64,000 nucleotides of DNA, from the NCBI RefSeq assembly GCF_010728325.1, contig NZ_AP022570.1:3658001-3722000 (forward strand), in the 5' to 3' direction. This document shows, piece after piece, positions 55,656-63,391 of this stretch (position 1 is the first letter of the stretch; each line of letters begins with the position of its first letter). The position numbers were made by a program, and so were the translations under genes. Under the pieces are notes generated by a model. It had not been told where the DNA came from. It did no database searches and was given only the letters and a program-made list of their open reading frames with translations. The stretch is from Mycolicibacterium poriferae (GTDB lineage Bacteria; Actinomycetota; Actinomycetes; Mycobacteriales; Mycobacteriaceae).

Positions 55656-56128
55656 GTTCTGCCGATGGCGGCCCAGTCGTCGATCCGTTCATGGCCGCAG
55701 TGCGCCACCTCGGCGCCGCTCTCGATCGCTACGACGAGGCGGCGAGTCGCGCGCTCGGCATCGGCCGCTCGGATCTGCGAGCGCTCAACCTCCTCGAACA
55801 TGGTCCGCTGACCGCAGGTGAGATCGGCGACCGACTCGACCTGACCTCCGGTTCCGTGACCGCGCTGATCAACCGCTTGCAAACAGGCGGAATGGTGCGG
55901 CGCGTAAAGGACGGCAATGACCGGCGAGTGGTCCGGGTGCAACTAGAGGACGCGGTGTACGCGTCATTCGCCCGTATCTATGCGCCCTGCGGACGCGCAG
56001 TGGCATCGGTGTCGGCGACGTTACCGCCTGCGATGCGCGACGCGGCAGTCCAGGCTGTCGTGGACGCCGCGACCGCCATCGAACGCACCCGCGACGCGCT
56101 CACGGACGGCGCGTACGAGTTGCGCTGA
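55646..56128 (+). CDS. MarR-family regulator
   Basis: About 160 residues. The winged helix is clear: GPLTAGEIGDRLDLTSGSVTALINRLQTGGMVRRV, then KDGNDRRVVRVQL (about 60-110), with flanking dimerisation helices. ATG 55646 is chosen; TTG 55643 is also in frame. The gene is divergent from the VOC protein and has a palindrome at its start. Confidence 0.88.
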   Translation: MVKSSADGGPVVDPFMAAVRHLGAALDRYDEAASRALGIGRSDLRALNLLEHGPLTAGEIGDRLDLTSGSVTALINRLQTGGMVRRVKDGNDRRVVRVQLEDAVYASFARIYAPCGRAVASVSATLPPAMRDAAVQAVVDAATAIERTRDALTDGAYELR

Positions 56129-56134
56129 GTGAGC

Positions 56135-56157
56135 GGCATCCGTGGGTCATGGATGCC
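56135..56157. terminator. Hairpin after the MarR gene
   Basis: GGCATCC (56135-56141) and GGATGCC (56151-56157) form a 7-bp stem with a 9-nt loop in the 104-bp convergent gap. Confidence 0.5.
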
Positions 56158-56232
56158 ATCCGGCGGCGAAGCGACGGCGGGACGAACTCTTGGTCGCTTC
56201 GGTTGGTCGCGGTGACGGCCTGCGCTTCGGGC

Positions 56233-56643
56233 TCAGAGGATGCGGGCCTTGACAATACGGATTCTCGTCAACAGTCCTGGCGGTGAATCCGGTGGTGGGA
56301 AGTGTTCACTGGATCCGAGCATGACTTCGGCGAGATCGGTCAAGAGTTCCGGAGCGCCGCCGTCGACGATGCGCGCCTCGCCGGTCACGCTCAGATATGG
56401 GGTCGGAACGCCGGGGTGTGCTTGCTTGGACAGGATCGTCACCGCCACGCGCGGGTCGCGTCGGATATTGCGCGTCTTCTGGTATTCGGCCAGGTGCGCG
56501 CTGACCAGTTCGTCCCCGTCAGGCGTGGACTGCAGCGCTATCCAAACGACCGACACCTGGGGGCTGCCGTCGGGGTTGAGCGTGACCAGTGTGGCATCGG
56601 CGCCGTCGCCGATGAGGGCGCGGGCGTCATCGTCGAGTTTCAT
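56233..56643 (-). CDS. PPOX-class F420-dependent enzyme
   Basis: A 136-residue split-beta-barrel protein. The N-terminal MKLDDDARALIGDGADATLVTLNPDGSPQVSVVWI pattern (about residues 1-35), EYQKTRNIRRDPRVAVTI and YLSVTGEARIVDGG match mycobacterial F420-dependent PPOX-like enzymes such as biliverdin or quinone reductases. The substrate is not predictable. Confidence 0.8.
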   Translation of the reverse strand: MKLDDDARALIGDGADATLVTLNPDGSPQVSVVWIALQSTPDGDELVSAHLAEYQKTRNIRRDPRVAVTILSKQAHPGVPTPYLSVTGEARIVDGGAPELLTDLAEVMLGSSEHFPPPDSPPGLLTRIRIVKARIL

Positions 56644-56987
56644 GGGTTCCCTTCGTGTCGAACGTCACCACAACCCGTTCACGACGAGCGCCGTCTTGAC
56701 GGGGCGTGTTTCGCACTCCACCCCACTAAGCAGCTTTCTGACCGCTGTTGTTCCGAGACCCGGGTTTTCACTGATCGCACGTATGCCGAGCAGTCTCACC
56801 TGATCGCTTCAACAGGTGATCGGCTACCGCCGCAAGCTCGGCCAGCAGGGCGCTCAGTACATCGGACGCCACCTCGAGTTCTGAGCGAAATTCCGAGAAC
56901 CGGGATCGTGTTGGTAATGCTCGTCGGCAGGAGACTGCGCCGCCAGCCTTCGCACCCTGGGCTTGCTCCCCTGAGCAGCGCGGCTCC
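56644..56987. other. 344-bp intergenic region
   Basis: No gene is supported. A short frame ending at 56884 encodes IGYRRKLGQQGAQYIGRHLEF and could be the last piece of a lost gene, but it has no upstream extension. Confidence 0.5.
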
Positions 56988-58130
56988 TCACCGTCGACGC
57001 AGGGTCAGCGCCAGGTGTGTGCCCTCGGGCAGATGCCCGGGCGGGAGCAGCGCGATCCAGCCGCCGCGGCTGAGAACGATCTCGATCAGTTCGTCGACGA
57101 CGTCGTCGATGACATCGGGATGGTCGACGTCATCGGCCGGTATCAGGTTGTCACCGTCGGGCGCCAGCCGCGCCGGGTAGAAGAAATCCTCCTCGACCGC
57201 AAGCATCTCGGGTCTCTCCCAGCGCGCCGCCATCCACGCGGTGTCGACGTCACGCAACACGCGGTCCTCGCCGGCGCGCCGGTCGATCAGCTCAAGGGCC
57301 TCGGCGGCCCGTGAGCGCAGATACTCGTCGAGCACTGGCCGCACCAAATCGCTGAGCGCATCGGTCGGCGTCTTGAGATGGTCGCCGGGGACCAGGCCCG
57401 CCAGGCGGGACATGTTGCGAGACAGCCGGCGGAACTTCGACCCGGTGGGCTCAGCGGCTACGACGATCAGGGGCATGGGGTTGAGCCGAAGCGCAGCGCC
57501 GAGGGCTCGATCGACCCGACGCAGGAAGTCGTGGTAGCGCTCCGCATCCCGGCCGCCGCTTCTGCCGTAGGTGCGACGGTGGGCAGGAAAAGCGTTCCCC
57601 GGCGCGGGTGACAGCACCGTCCCGTGGCCGTGCAGAAGCCGCGCCTCGTCCAACGACAGCAGCAACACGGTGTGTCGTGGGGAATGCTGAAGGCTGCGGA
57701 CCAGGTCACGGGTCGCGAAAGTCGGATCGATCACGCACCGATCGACAACGGGGACCGGGAGGGTGACCCGGCATTGGTGCGATCGGCTGACGAAGAAGGC
57801 CACCGCGCGGTCGGTCGGCTCGTGGACGGCGCGGGAGATCATGTCCGAGAGCATGTCCAACAGTGGGCCGCGATCATCGATCGCCTCGTCGCGAAGCCGT
57901 GCATCCGCCTCGGCGGCCAGTTTGAGAAGCCTTGTCGCATCGGCTTTGTCCAGTAATCGCCCGGGGGCAGTGCTCGCGAGCAGCGAGATACTGGGGTAGG
58001 CCCGCATCGACTGCAGGACGGTCACCGTGTCGGCGTTCAGCGGAGTGGTCACACCGCCTCGGTAGGTACGAAATGCTGCCGTCGGATCAGCCAGGTTGGC
58101 GGCATTGACAGTGTCATCGGTCAGACTCAC
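56988..58130 (-). CDS. baeRF3-like protein (bacterial archaeo-eukaryotic release-factor domain)
   Basis: About 380 residues from GTG 58130 with AGGAC just upstream; the frame extends to 58220, but the upstream part is not family-like. Segments PSISLLASTAPGR, FFVSRSHQCRVTLPVPV, HTVLLLSLDEARLLHG and PLIVVAAEPTGSKFRRLS resemble bacterial eRF1-domain family 3 proteins. These have the release-factor fold without the GGQ hydrolysis loop, and may act on stalled ribosomes or in stress; no function is proven. It stands alone. Confidence 0.65.
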   Translation of the reverse strand: MSLTDDTVNAANLADPTAAFRTYRGGVTTPLNADTVTVLQSMRAYPSISLLASTAPGRLLDKADATRLLKLAAEADARLRDEAIDDRGPLLDMLSDMISRAVHEPTDRAVAFFVSRSHQCRVTLPVPVVDRCVIDPTFATRDLVRSLQHSPRHTVLLLSLDEARLLHGHGTVLSPAPGNAFPAHRRTYGRSGGRDAERYHDFLRRVDRALGAALRLNPMPLIVVAAEPTGSKFRRLSRNMSRLAGLVPGDHLKTPTDALSDLVRPVLDEYLRSRAAEALELIDRRAGEDRVLRDVDTAWMAARWERPEMLAVEEDFFYPARLAPDGDNLIPADDVDHPDVIDDVVDELIEIVLSRGGWIALLPPGHLPEGTHLALTLRRR

Positions 58131-58519
58131 AACACGTCCTATCTGATCGCCGCGACCAGTTCGGGGCGGCGTTTCACGTGATGCGGTCTTCCTCACCCGC
58201 AGTGCTGCGGGCTCCTCCACCGGACCGGGATCTGCCCGGATCGTGCTGACGATGGCGGACTTCGAAGAGGTACTCCCCTTGACAGCAGAATGCCGAATTA
58301 TGTTTCGCGTGTCAAGGTTCCCCTGTCATCCTGGTGCCCTGCCGGCGTCGACCACGATCGATCGTGACGGCAGATCGTCACTGCGACGTCGTCGCGGCCT
58401 TTCGGTGGACGATCACGGCCACTTTGTTCCTGCACCCGGCAGGCAGTGGATACGCTGTCGACCGAGCACGCGGTAGCTGTCCGGTCGGTGAGGGGAAGAT
58501 TCTGACCAGAGGAACTCGG
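58131..58519. promoter_or_regulatory. 389-bp divergent regulatory region with inverted TTGACA boxes
   Basis: The gap between the baeRF3-like and cutinase genes holds CCTTGACA (58277-58284) and its inverted copy TGTCAAGG (58310-58317), 25 bp apart. Each contains a -35-like TTGACA on one strand. No gene is visible. Confidence 0.4.
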
Positions 58520-59236
58520 GTGGCCCAGATTTTCCTGGCGGCCATCGTCATGGCGCTGATGGCCGTCGCCCAGGGGGCTCCGAGCGCATCCGCGCAGCCG
58601 TGCCCGGACATCGGTGTGGCGTTTGCGCGCGGGACCTCGGAGCCTGCGGGCGTCGGCGCCGTCGGTCAGGCATTCGTCGACTCCGTGCGGGCCCAGGCGT
58701 TTCCGCGCACCGTCGGGGTGCACGGCGTGAACTATCCCGCCAGCAGCGACTTCTTCAGCCCGGGGTTCACCCAGAACGTGGCCACCGGCGCCCGCGATGT
58801 TCTCGACCACGTCCGCGGCGTGGTCTCCGTGTGCCCGCAGACCCAGATGATCGTCGGCGGATACTCACAGGGCGCCATGGTCAGCGCGTTCGCGACCTCC
58901 GACGTGTTTCCTGCCGGTCTCCCGCCTGGGGCCGCGCCGACCCCGTTGCCGCCGGAGATTGCCGACCATGTCGCCGCCGTCGTCCTGTTCGGCAGGCCCA
59001 ACGGGCCCGCCCTGGTCAAGTATGGCGTCCCGGCACTCGGCGCCAGTCCCACATACGCCGCCAAGCTCCTCGAGCTGTGCGCCCCCGGCGATTCGGTGTG
59101 CGCCGGCGACCCAGCCGTCCCTGCTGATTCGGCCGCACATGGCCAGTACGCGGTCAACGGAATGGTCGGCAGCGCCGCCGCATTCGCCGTCAGCCGCATT
59201 CCGGCCGCTCTGCCGCCCCCACCACCTCTCCCCTGA
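58520..59236 (+). CDS. Secreted cutinase-like esterase
   Basis: A 238-residue protein from GTG 58520; AGAGGAA lies 7-8 nt upstream. Signal peptide ends ASA (about residue 30). Cutinase core: the first Cys in QPCPD, nucleophile motif GGYSQGAM, then Asp in PGDSVCAG and His in AHGQYAVNG. These are the triad and disulfide residues of mycobacterial Culp proteins, which hydrolyse lipids or esters outside the cell. A Pro-rich C-terminus ends the protein. Confidence 0.92.
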   Translation: MAQIFLAAIVMALMAVAQGAPSASAQPCPDIGVAFARGTSEPAGVGAVGQAFVDSVRAQAFPRTVGVHGVNYPASSDFFSPGFTQNVATGARDVLDHVRGVVSVCPQTQMIVGGYSQGAMVSAFATSDVFPAGLPPGAAPTPLPPEIADHVAAVVLFGRPNGPALVKYGVPALGASPTYAAKLLELCAPGDSVCAGDPAVPADSAAHGQYAVNGMVGSAAAFAVSRIPAALPPPPPLP

Positions 59237-59560
59237 TCGCCCCGGAGCCCGCCGCACCGGATTCGTCACGGTGACGGGGGGTGGACACAGCGCGGCACCG
59301 CAATCACGGAACCTGGCGTAGTCGTTCACCCACGCCCACGTCACCTACGGGGCGATGAACGACTCAGCCGCCGCCGACCCTGCTACCACCTTGACCAAGG
59401 TGTGCAACTATTTGATACGACTTGTCGAATATTCGACTTACCCAGGCTAGGCGCCTCGACCGGGGCTAAACTTCCGCTGCAGAGTTGCTCACACACCTGT
59501 GTATCCGGGACGGCGCGGCCAGCCGAGCAGTCGCGACATCGGGGTGGTGTCCTCGGGAAA
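59237..59560. promoter_or_regulatory. 324-bp region with two palindromes ahead of the SDR operon
   Basis: No gene. Two palindromes lie in it: ACCTTG-AC-CAAGGT (59388-59401) and the perfect 14-mer GTCGAATATTCGAC (59424-59437). They are 124-137 bp before the SDR start and are plausible operators. Confidence 0.5.
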
Positions 59561-60388
59561 GTGATCATGACATTTGCCGACAAGTACGGCCCCTGGGCTC
59601 TGGTCGCCGGCGCCTCCGAGGGGGTCGGTGCCGCCTTCGCCGCTGAGCTGGCTGCCCGCGGACTCAACGTTGTCTTGCTCGCCCGACGACAGCACGCCCT
59701 CGACGAGGTCGCCGACGCGGTCGAATCCCGGTCGAACGCCCAGACGCGGACATTGGTCGTCGACCTGTCCGAGGGCAGCGCAGCTGAGAAGATTGCCGCC
59801 GCGACAGCTGATCTCGATATCGGCCTGCTCGTGTACTGCGCGGGGTCAGACACCGAAATAGTGCCCTTCCTGGACAACGAGCTCAGTTCTGCTGAAGGGA
59901 TGCTGCAGCGAAACTGCTTGGCCCCGATGCAACTGACCCACCATTTCGGGCGGTCGATGGTGGAGCGCGGCCGCGGCGGGATCATGCTGCTGAGCTCTGG
60001 TGCGGCATTTGTCGGGGCCCCGAGCATGGCCGTCTACGGCGCGACAAAAGCCTTCGACGTGATCTTCATGGAGGGCCTGTGGTCCGAACTCAGAGACCAC
60101 GGCGTGGACGCACTGGGTGTGGTTCTCGGCACCACCGACACGCCCGCCTTGCGACGAGTACGCCAGTCTCGCGGCCTGGCGGGGCCCGATGAGCCCGTGC
60201 GCGGAGCAACCAGCCCGCAGGAGGTGGTGACTGCCGCCCTCGATGACCTGGGCAAGACACCTACGTGTATGGCCGGACGGCAGATCCGATGGGGTTCGCG
60301 AATCCTCAGCCCGATACCGCGACGCCTCCAAGTTCGCCTGATGGCGTTCATGAGCCGCCGCGAGATGGGAGACGGTCATGACACGTGA
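59561..60388 (+). CDS. Short-chain dehydrogenase/reductase
   Basis: About 273 residues from GTG 59561, or 271 from ATG 59567. Motifs: GASEGVGAAFA (cofactor loop), YCAG (usual NNAG), SSGAAF and YGATKAF (catalytic Y-x3-K), so it is a classical SDR. The last 11 bp overlap the SnoaL gene. It begins the catabolic-looking gene run to the right edge; substrate unknown. Confidence 0.85.
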   Translation: MIMTFADKYGPWALVAGASEGVGAAFAAELAARGLNVVLLARRQHALDEVADAVESRSNAQTRTLVVDLSEGSAAEKIAAATADLDIGLLVYCAGSDTEIVPFLDNELSSAEGMLQRNCLAPMQLTHHFGRSMVERGRGGIMLLSSGAAFVGAPSMAVYGATKAFDVIFMEGLWSELRDHGVDALGVVLGTTDTPALRRVRQSRGLAGPDEPVRGATSPQEVVTAALDDLGKTPTCMAGRQIRWGSRILSPIPRRLQVRLMAFMSRREMGDGHDT

Positions 60389-60896
60389 ATTCCGGAACCT
60401 CTCCGACAACGAAGAGCCGACGGTGAAGAGCATCATGGACGACCATTACGAGATCACCGAACTGCTCGTGCGGTACGCGACCGGTATCGACAGCCGCGAC
60501 CGGCAACTGTTCCGCACCTGTTTCACCGACGACGCTCACTTCGACTACGGGTATCTGGGCACGTTCGAGAACCCCGACAAGCTCACCGAATACATGCGCA
60601 GATCCCACAGCGGTCCATCGATGCACCGGCTATCGAACTTCGCCACGGTAGTCGACAACGACCACGCCACCGCGCGAACCTACGTCGACGCCGTCGTCAT
60701 GGGACCAAGAGGTTTCGGTGTCACCAACGCCTTCGGCTGGTACGACGACGAACTACGGCGCACACCGGCCGGCTGGAAAATCACATTCCGCCGAACCCAG
60801 CTACACGGAATCAAACTCCCCGGTCCCCTTGCGCTGATACCCCCGGCGTTCGCCAACCGGCTGGCCGGTCTGGGCACGCGGCTGAGTCGGAGATGA
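60378..60896 (+). CDS. SnoaL/NTF2-like protein
   Basis: A 172-residue cone-fold protein: YEITELLVRYATGIDSRDRQLFRTCFTDDAHFDYG (about 23-57), then VVDNDHATARTYVDAVVMGP and TPAGWKITFRRTQ. Relatives include SnoaL cyclases and steroid- or bile-acid-processing dehydratases. The overlap with the upstream SDR implies a common operon. Confidence 0.82.
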   Translation: MTREFRNLSDNEEPTVKSIMDDHYEITELLVRYATGIDSRDRQLFRTCFTDDAHFDYGYLGTFENPDKLTEYMRRSHSGPSMHRLSNFATVVDNDHATARTYVDAVVMGPRGFGVTNAFGWYDDELRRTPAGWKITFRRTQLHGIKLPGPLALIPPAFANRLAGLGTRLSRR

Positions 60897-60997
60897 CGAG
60901 CTATGCGACGCCGGGCCTCTCGAAGCGCCGGTTACCGCACTTGTCGGTCCACACCACGGGGCCACGGTCGCGCACGGCCAGAAAGGAATAGAACACG

Positions 60998-61840
60998 ATG
61001 TCCAACCTGGCGGTGGTGACCGGCGGCACCGGGGGGATGGGGTTGGCGGTTGCCCGCGCCCTTGGTCGCGACGGCCCGGTCCTCATTTGCGACCTCGACC
61101 AGAAACGACTCGATACCGCGCGCGCCGAACTCCGCGACGCCGGAGTGAACTGCAGCACCACAGTGTGCGATGTCAGCGATCCACAGTCCGTACGTCGCCT
61201 CACCGAGCATGCGTGCAGCATCGGCGATGTCACGTCGGTGGTGCACACCGCTGGAGTCAGCCCGAGTATGGGCTCAGCCGAGCTGATCCTGCGCATCAAT
61301 GCAATGGGCACGGTACTGCTCAACCAGGCCTTCCTGGAGATTGCCCACGACCGAATGGCCCTGGTCAATGTTGCCTCCACTGCCGGGCACCAGCTTCCGA
61401 AGCTCCTCCGGCCGACATCGCGATACCGGCGGGCGTTCGAGGATACCGAGAGCCTCAACGCAGAGCTACTGTCGATCTGCAAACGCTTTCCACGTCAGCG
61501 CCGCCCACAGATCGCCTACGTATTGAGCAAGAACTTCGTGATCTGGTTCAGCGCAGCCATGGCCGCCCGATTCGGCGCCAAAGGTGCGCGCGTAATGTCG
61601 GTGTCTCCAGGTTCCTTCGACACGACGATGGGACGGCTGGAAGAGTCCCGCGGCGCCGCAGCGATGGCCGAAGTCGGCGCGCTGAAACGCTTCGGCCGCC
61701 CAGAGGAGATCGCGGAACTGCTGGCCTTCTGCGCCGGCGCCAAGCCCGGCTTCCTGACCGGCAGCGATATCATCTGCGATGGCGGCTCGACCGCAGCGAT
61801 GTCCGTGTCGACGATGATCGACATGGCACGTCGGCACTGA
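60998..61840 (+). CDS. Short-chain dehydrogenase/reductase
   Basis: A 280-residue SDR. TGGTGGMGLAVA (cofactor loop), ICDLD (acidic residue favouring NAD), HTAGVSP, NVASTAGH and the AYVLSKN Y-x3-K site are intact. It differs from the other SDR in sequence, so it is not a duplicate. Substrate is unknown; context suggests oxidation of a hydroxylated terpenoid or steroid-like compound. Confidence 0.85.
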   Translation: MSNLAVVTGGTGGMGLAVARALGRDGPVLICDLDQKRLDTARAELRDAGVNCSTTVCDVSDPQSVRRLTEHACSIGDVTSVVHTAGVSPSMGSAELILRINAMGTVLLNQAFLEIAHDRMALVNVASTAGHQLPKLLRPTSRYRRAFEDTESLNAELLSICKRFPRQRRPQIAYVLSKNFVIWFSAAMAARFGAKGARVMSVSPGSFDTTMGRLEESRGAAAMAEVGALKRFGRPEEIAELLAFCAGAKPGFLTGSDIICDGGSTAAMSVSTMIDMARRH

Positions 61841-61868
61841 ACCGTTCGGCGAGGCCGCTAGGAGGGCC

Positions 61869-62744
61869 ATGAGCAGCTGGTCGCCGCCGACGCGGCGGGT
61901 GGTGGACGTCGTCGAGTTCCTGGTGCAACGCGGCGAGCAGCGCTGTCGCCTCAGCGATGTCGCCCGCGAACTCGACTTGAACCAAGCCACCGCGTACGCG
62001 ATCCTGCAAGAGCTGTGCGCGGGGGGCTGGACCACCCGCGACCCGTCGAGCAAGACCTTCACCATCGGGCCGGCATTTGTGGCGATGGCCCGCCAACTCG
62101 ACCAGACCCGGCCGCTCACGCGATCGTGCAGTGCAGCTGCGCAGGCACTTGCCGGCGAGACCGGCTTCGCCGCGTCCGTCTCGGAGCGGCTCGATGACGT
62201 GCTGGTCGTCGTCGACTTCGTCAGCGCCCCCGATGCGCCGTTTCGCATGTCCCCCGGTGAACAGCTGCCGTTCGCCGCACCCTTCGGGCCGTGCTTCGCC
62301 GCGTGGGATGTGGCCGAGCAACGCGATCACTGGGTGGCGCGCAGCGGCGTCGAGAATGCCACTCTGGCAGCCCAACTCGAGGACTACCTCAACGCCACCC
62401 GTGACCGTGGCTTCAGCGTGGAACGCATGTCGGCGCCGATGGCGCGGACAGTACAGGCAATGCTGCAGCTGCATGCCGAGGACGTCTCCGATTCGATGCG
62501 CGCGCACATCAACGGGGTGCTCAGCGAGATCACCACCGCCGCGGCGCTGAGCCCGGATGGGCAGACGGCCGCACTACCAGTCGGGGCTCTCACCGCACCT
62601 GTCTTCGACCGCCACGGTCGTGTCGCACTGAACGTCGGCGTCCACCCGTTCCGAGAACTCACGGCCCAACAGATCCTGCACATCGGAGGCCAAGTCGCGC
62701 GCCACGCGCAGGCAATCGGTGTCGCGCCACCTGCACCGAGCTGA
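61869..62744 (+). CDS. IclR-family regulator
   Basis: A 291-residue protein. An N-terminal winged helix (QRCRLSDVARELDLNQATAYAILQELCAGGW, about 18-48) is followed by the IclR effector domain (ASVSERLDDVLVVVDFVS, FGPCFAAW, DRGFSVER). AGGAGGG lies just upstream of the ATG. It sits in the middle of the SDR/SnoaL run and probably controls it. A palindrome lies 73 bp past its stop. Confidence 0.85.
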   Translation: MSSWSPPTRRVVDVVEFLVQRGEQRCRLSDVARELDLNQATAYAILQELCAGGWTTRDPSSKTFTIGPAFVAMARQLDQTRPLTRSCSAAAQALAGETGFAASVSERLDDVLVVVDFVSAPDAPFRMSPGEQLPFAAPFGPCFAAWDVAEQRDHWVARSGVENATLAAQLEDYLNATRDRGFSVERMSAPMARTVQAMLQLHAEDVSDSMRAHINGVLSEITTAAALSPDGQTAALPVGALTAPVFDRHGRVALNVGVHPFRELTAQQILHIGGQVARHAQAIGVAPPAPS

Positions 62745-62816
62745 ACGACCATGTGGCGCACTCAGAAAGTGGGATGCCGGCGACGCCACTTGACGTCACC
62801 ACCATCGCTCCCTAAT

Positions 62817-62832
62817 CTTCGGTTATCCGAAG
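62817..62832. promoter_or_regulatory. Candidate IclR operator
   Basis: CTTCGG, TTAT, CCGAAG is a perfect 6+4+6 palindrome, the size of IclR-type sites, in the 152-bp gap between the IclR gene and the second SnoaL gene. A TGACGTCA palindrome (62791-62798) is nearby. Confidence 0.5.
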
Positions 62833-62896
62833 GATCATTTTGAATAATTGATTACGGCGGAGCCTCCTCTTCGTGGGAGCTCCCGAGGAGCACGCC

Positions 62897-63391
62897 ATGG
62901 ATGACGCCGGGTGGCGCGACATCGAAGAGATCAAGCAACTGAAAGCGCGCTACTGTCGGCTTCTCGACACCAAGGACTGGGCCTCGTGGCGCAGCGTCTT
63001 CGCCGATGATTTCGTCAGCGACACCTCGGAAGCCGGAGGGCAGATCGTCTCGGGCGCCGACGAGTTCGTGGCCTTCACCCGAGGCAACATCGGGAAACCG
63101 AGTCAGCCCACAGTCCACCAGGTTCACGCGCCCGAAATCGAGTTGCTGTCAGCCACTTCCGCCCGTGGAGTGTGGGCTCTCGAGGACGTCGTGGCGCTGG
63201 CTCCCGGCGTCAATCTCAGGGGATACGGGCACTACCGTGAGACCTACGTGAAAACTGAAGGACGCTGGTACATCAAGAGTTCCAAGCTCACTCGGTTACG
63301 CGAAGACATCTTCAATCCGTTGTTCTCTGTCCGTATCACGGACCGGGTACGTCGGGTGGGTGCGAAACTCGTCAAGAACCGAAAATCGTGA
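62897..63391 (+). CDS. SnoaL/NTF2-like protein
   Basis: A 164-residue protein from ATG 62897 with GAGGAG 7 nt upstream. Pattern: EEIKQLKARYCRLLDTKDWASWRSVFADDF (about 11-40), VHAPEIEL, and GRWYIKSSKLTRL. It is the second cone-fold protein of the run, but not close to the first. The stop overlaps the epimerase start (GTGA), so it is co-translated with that gene. Confidence 0.82.
   Translation: MDDAGWRDIEEIKQLKARYCRLLDTKDWASWRSVFADDFVSDTSEAGGQIVSGADEFVAFTRGNIGKPSQPTVHQVHAPEIELLSATSARGVWALEDVVALAPGVNLRGYGHYRETYVKTEGRWYIKSSKLTRLREDIFNPLFSVRITDRVRRVGAKLVKNRKS

Noticed and set aside
56812..56884. Possible gene end IGYRRKLGQQG
   Set aside because: Only about 25 codons between stops, no start and no known family; kept as a note only.
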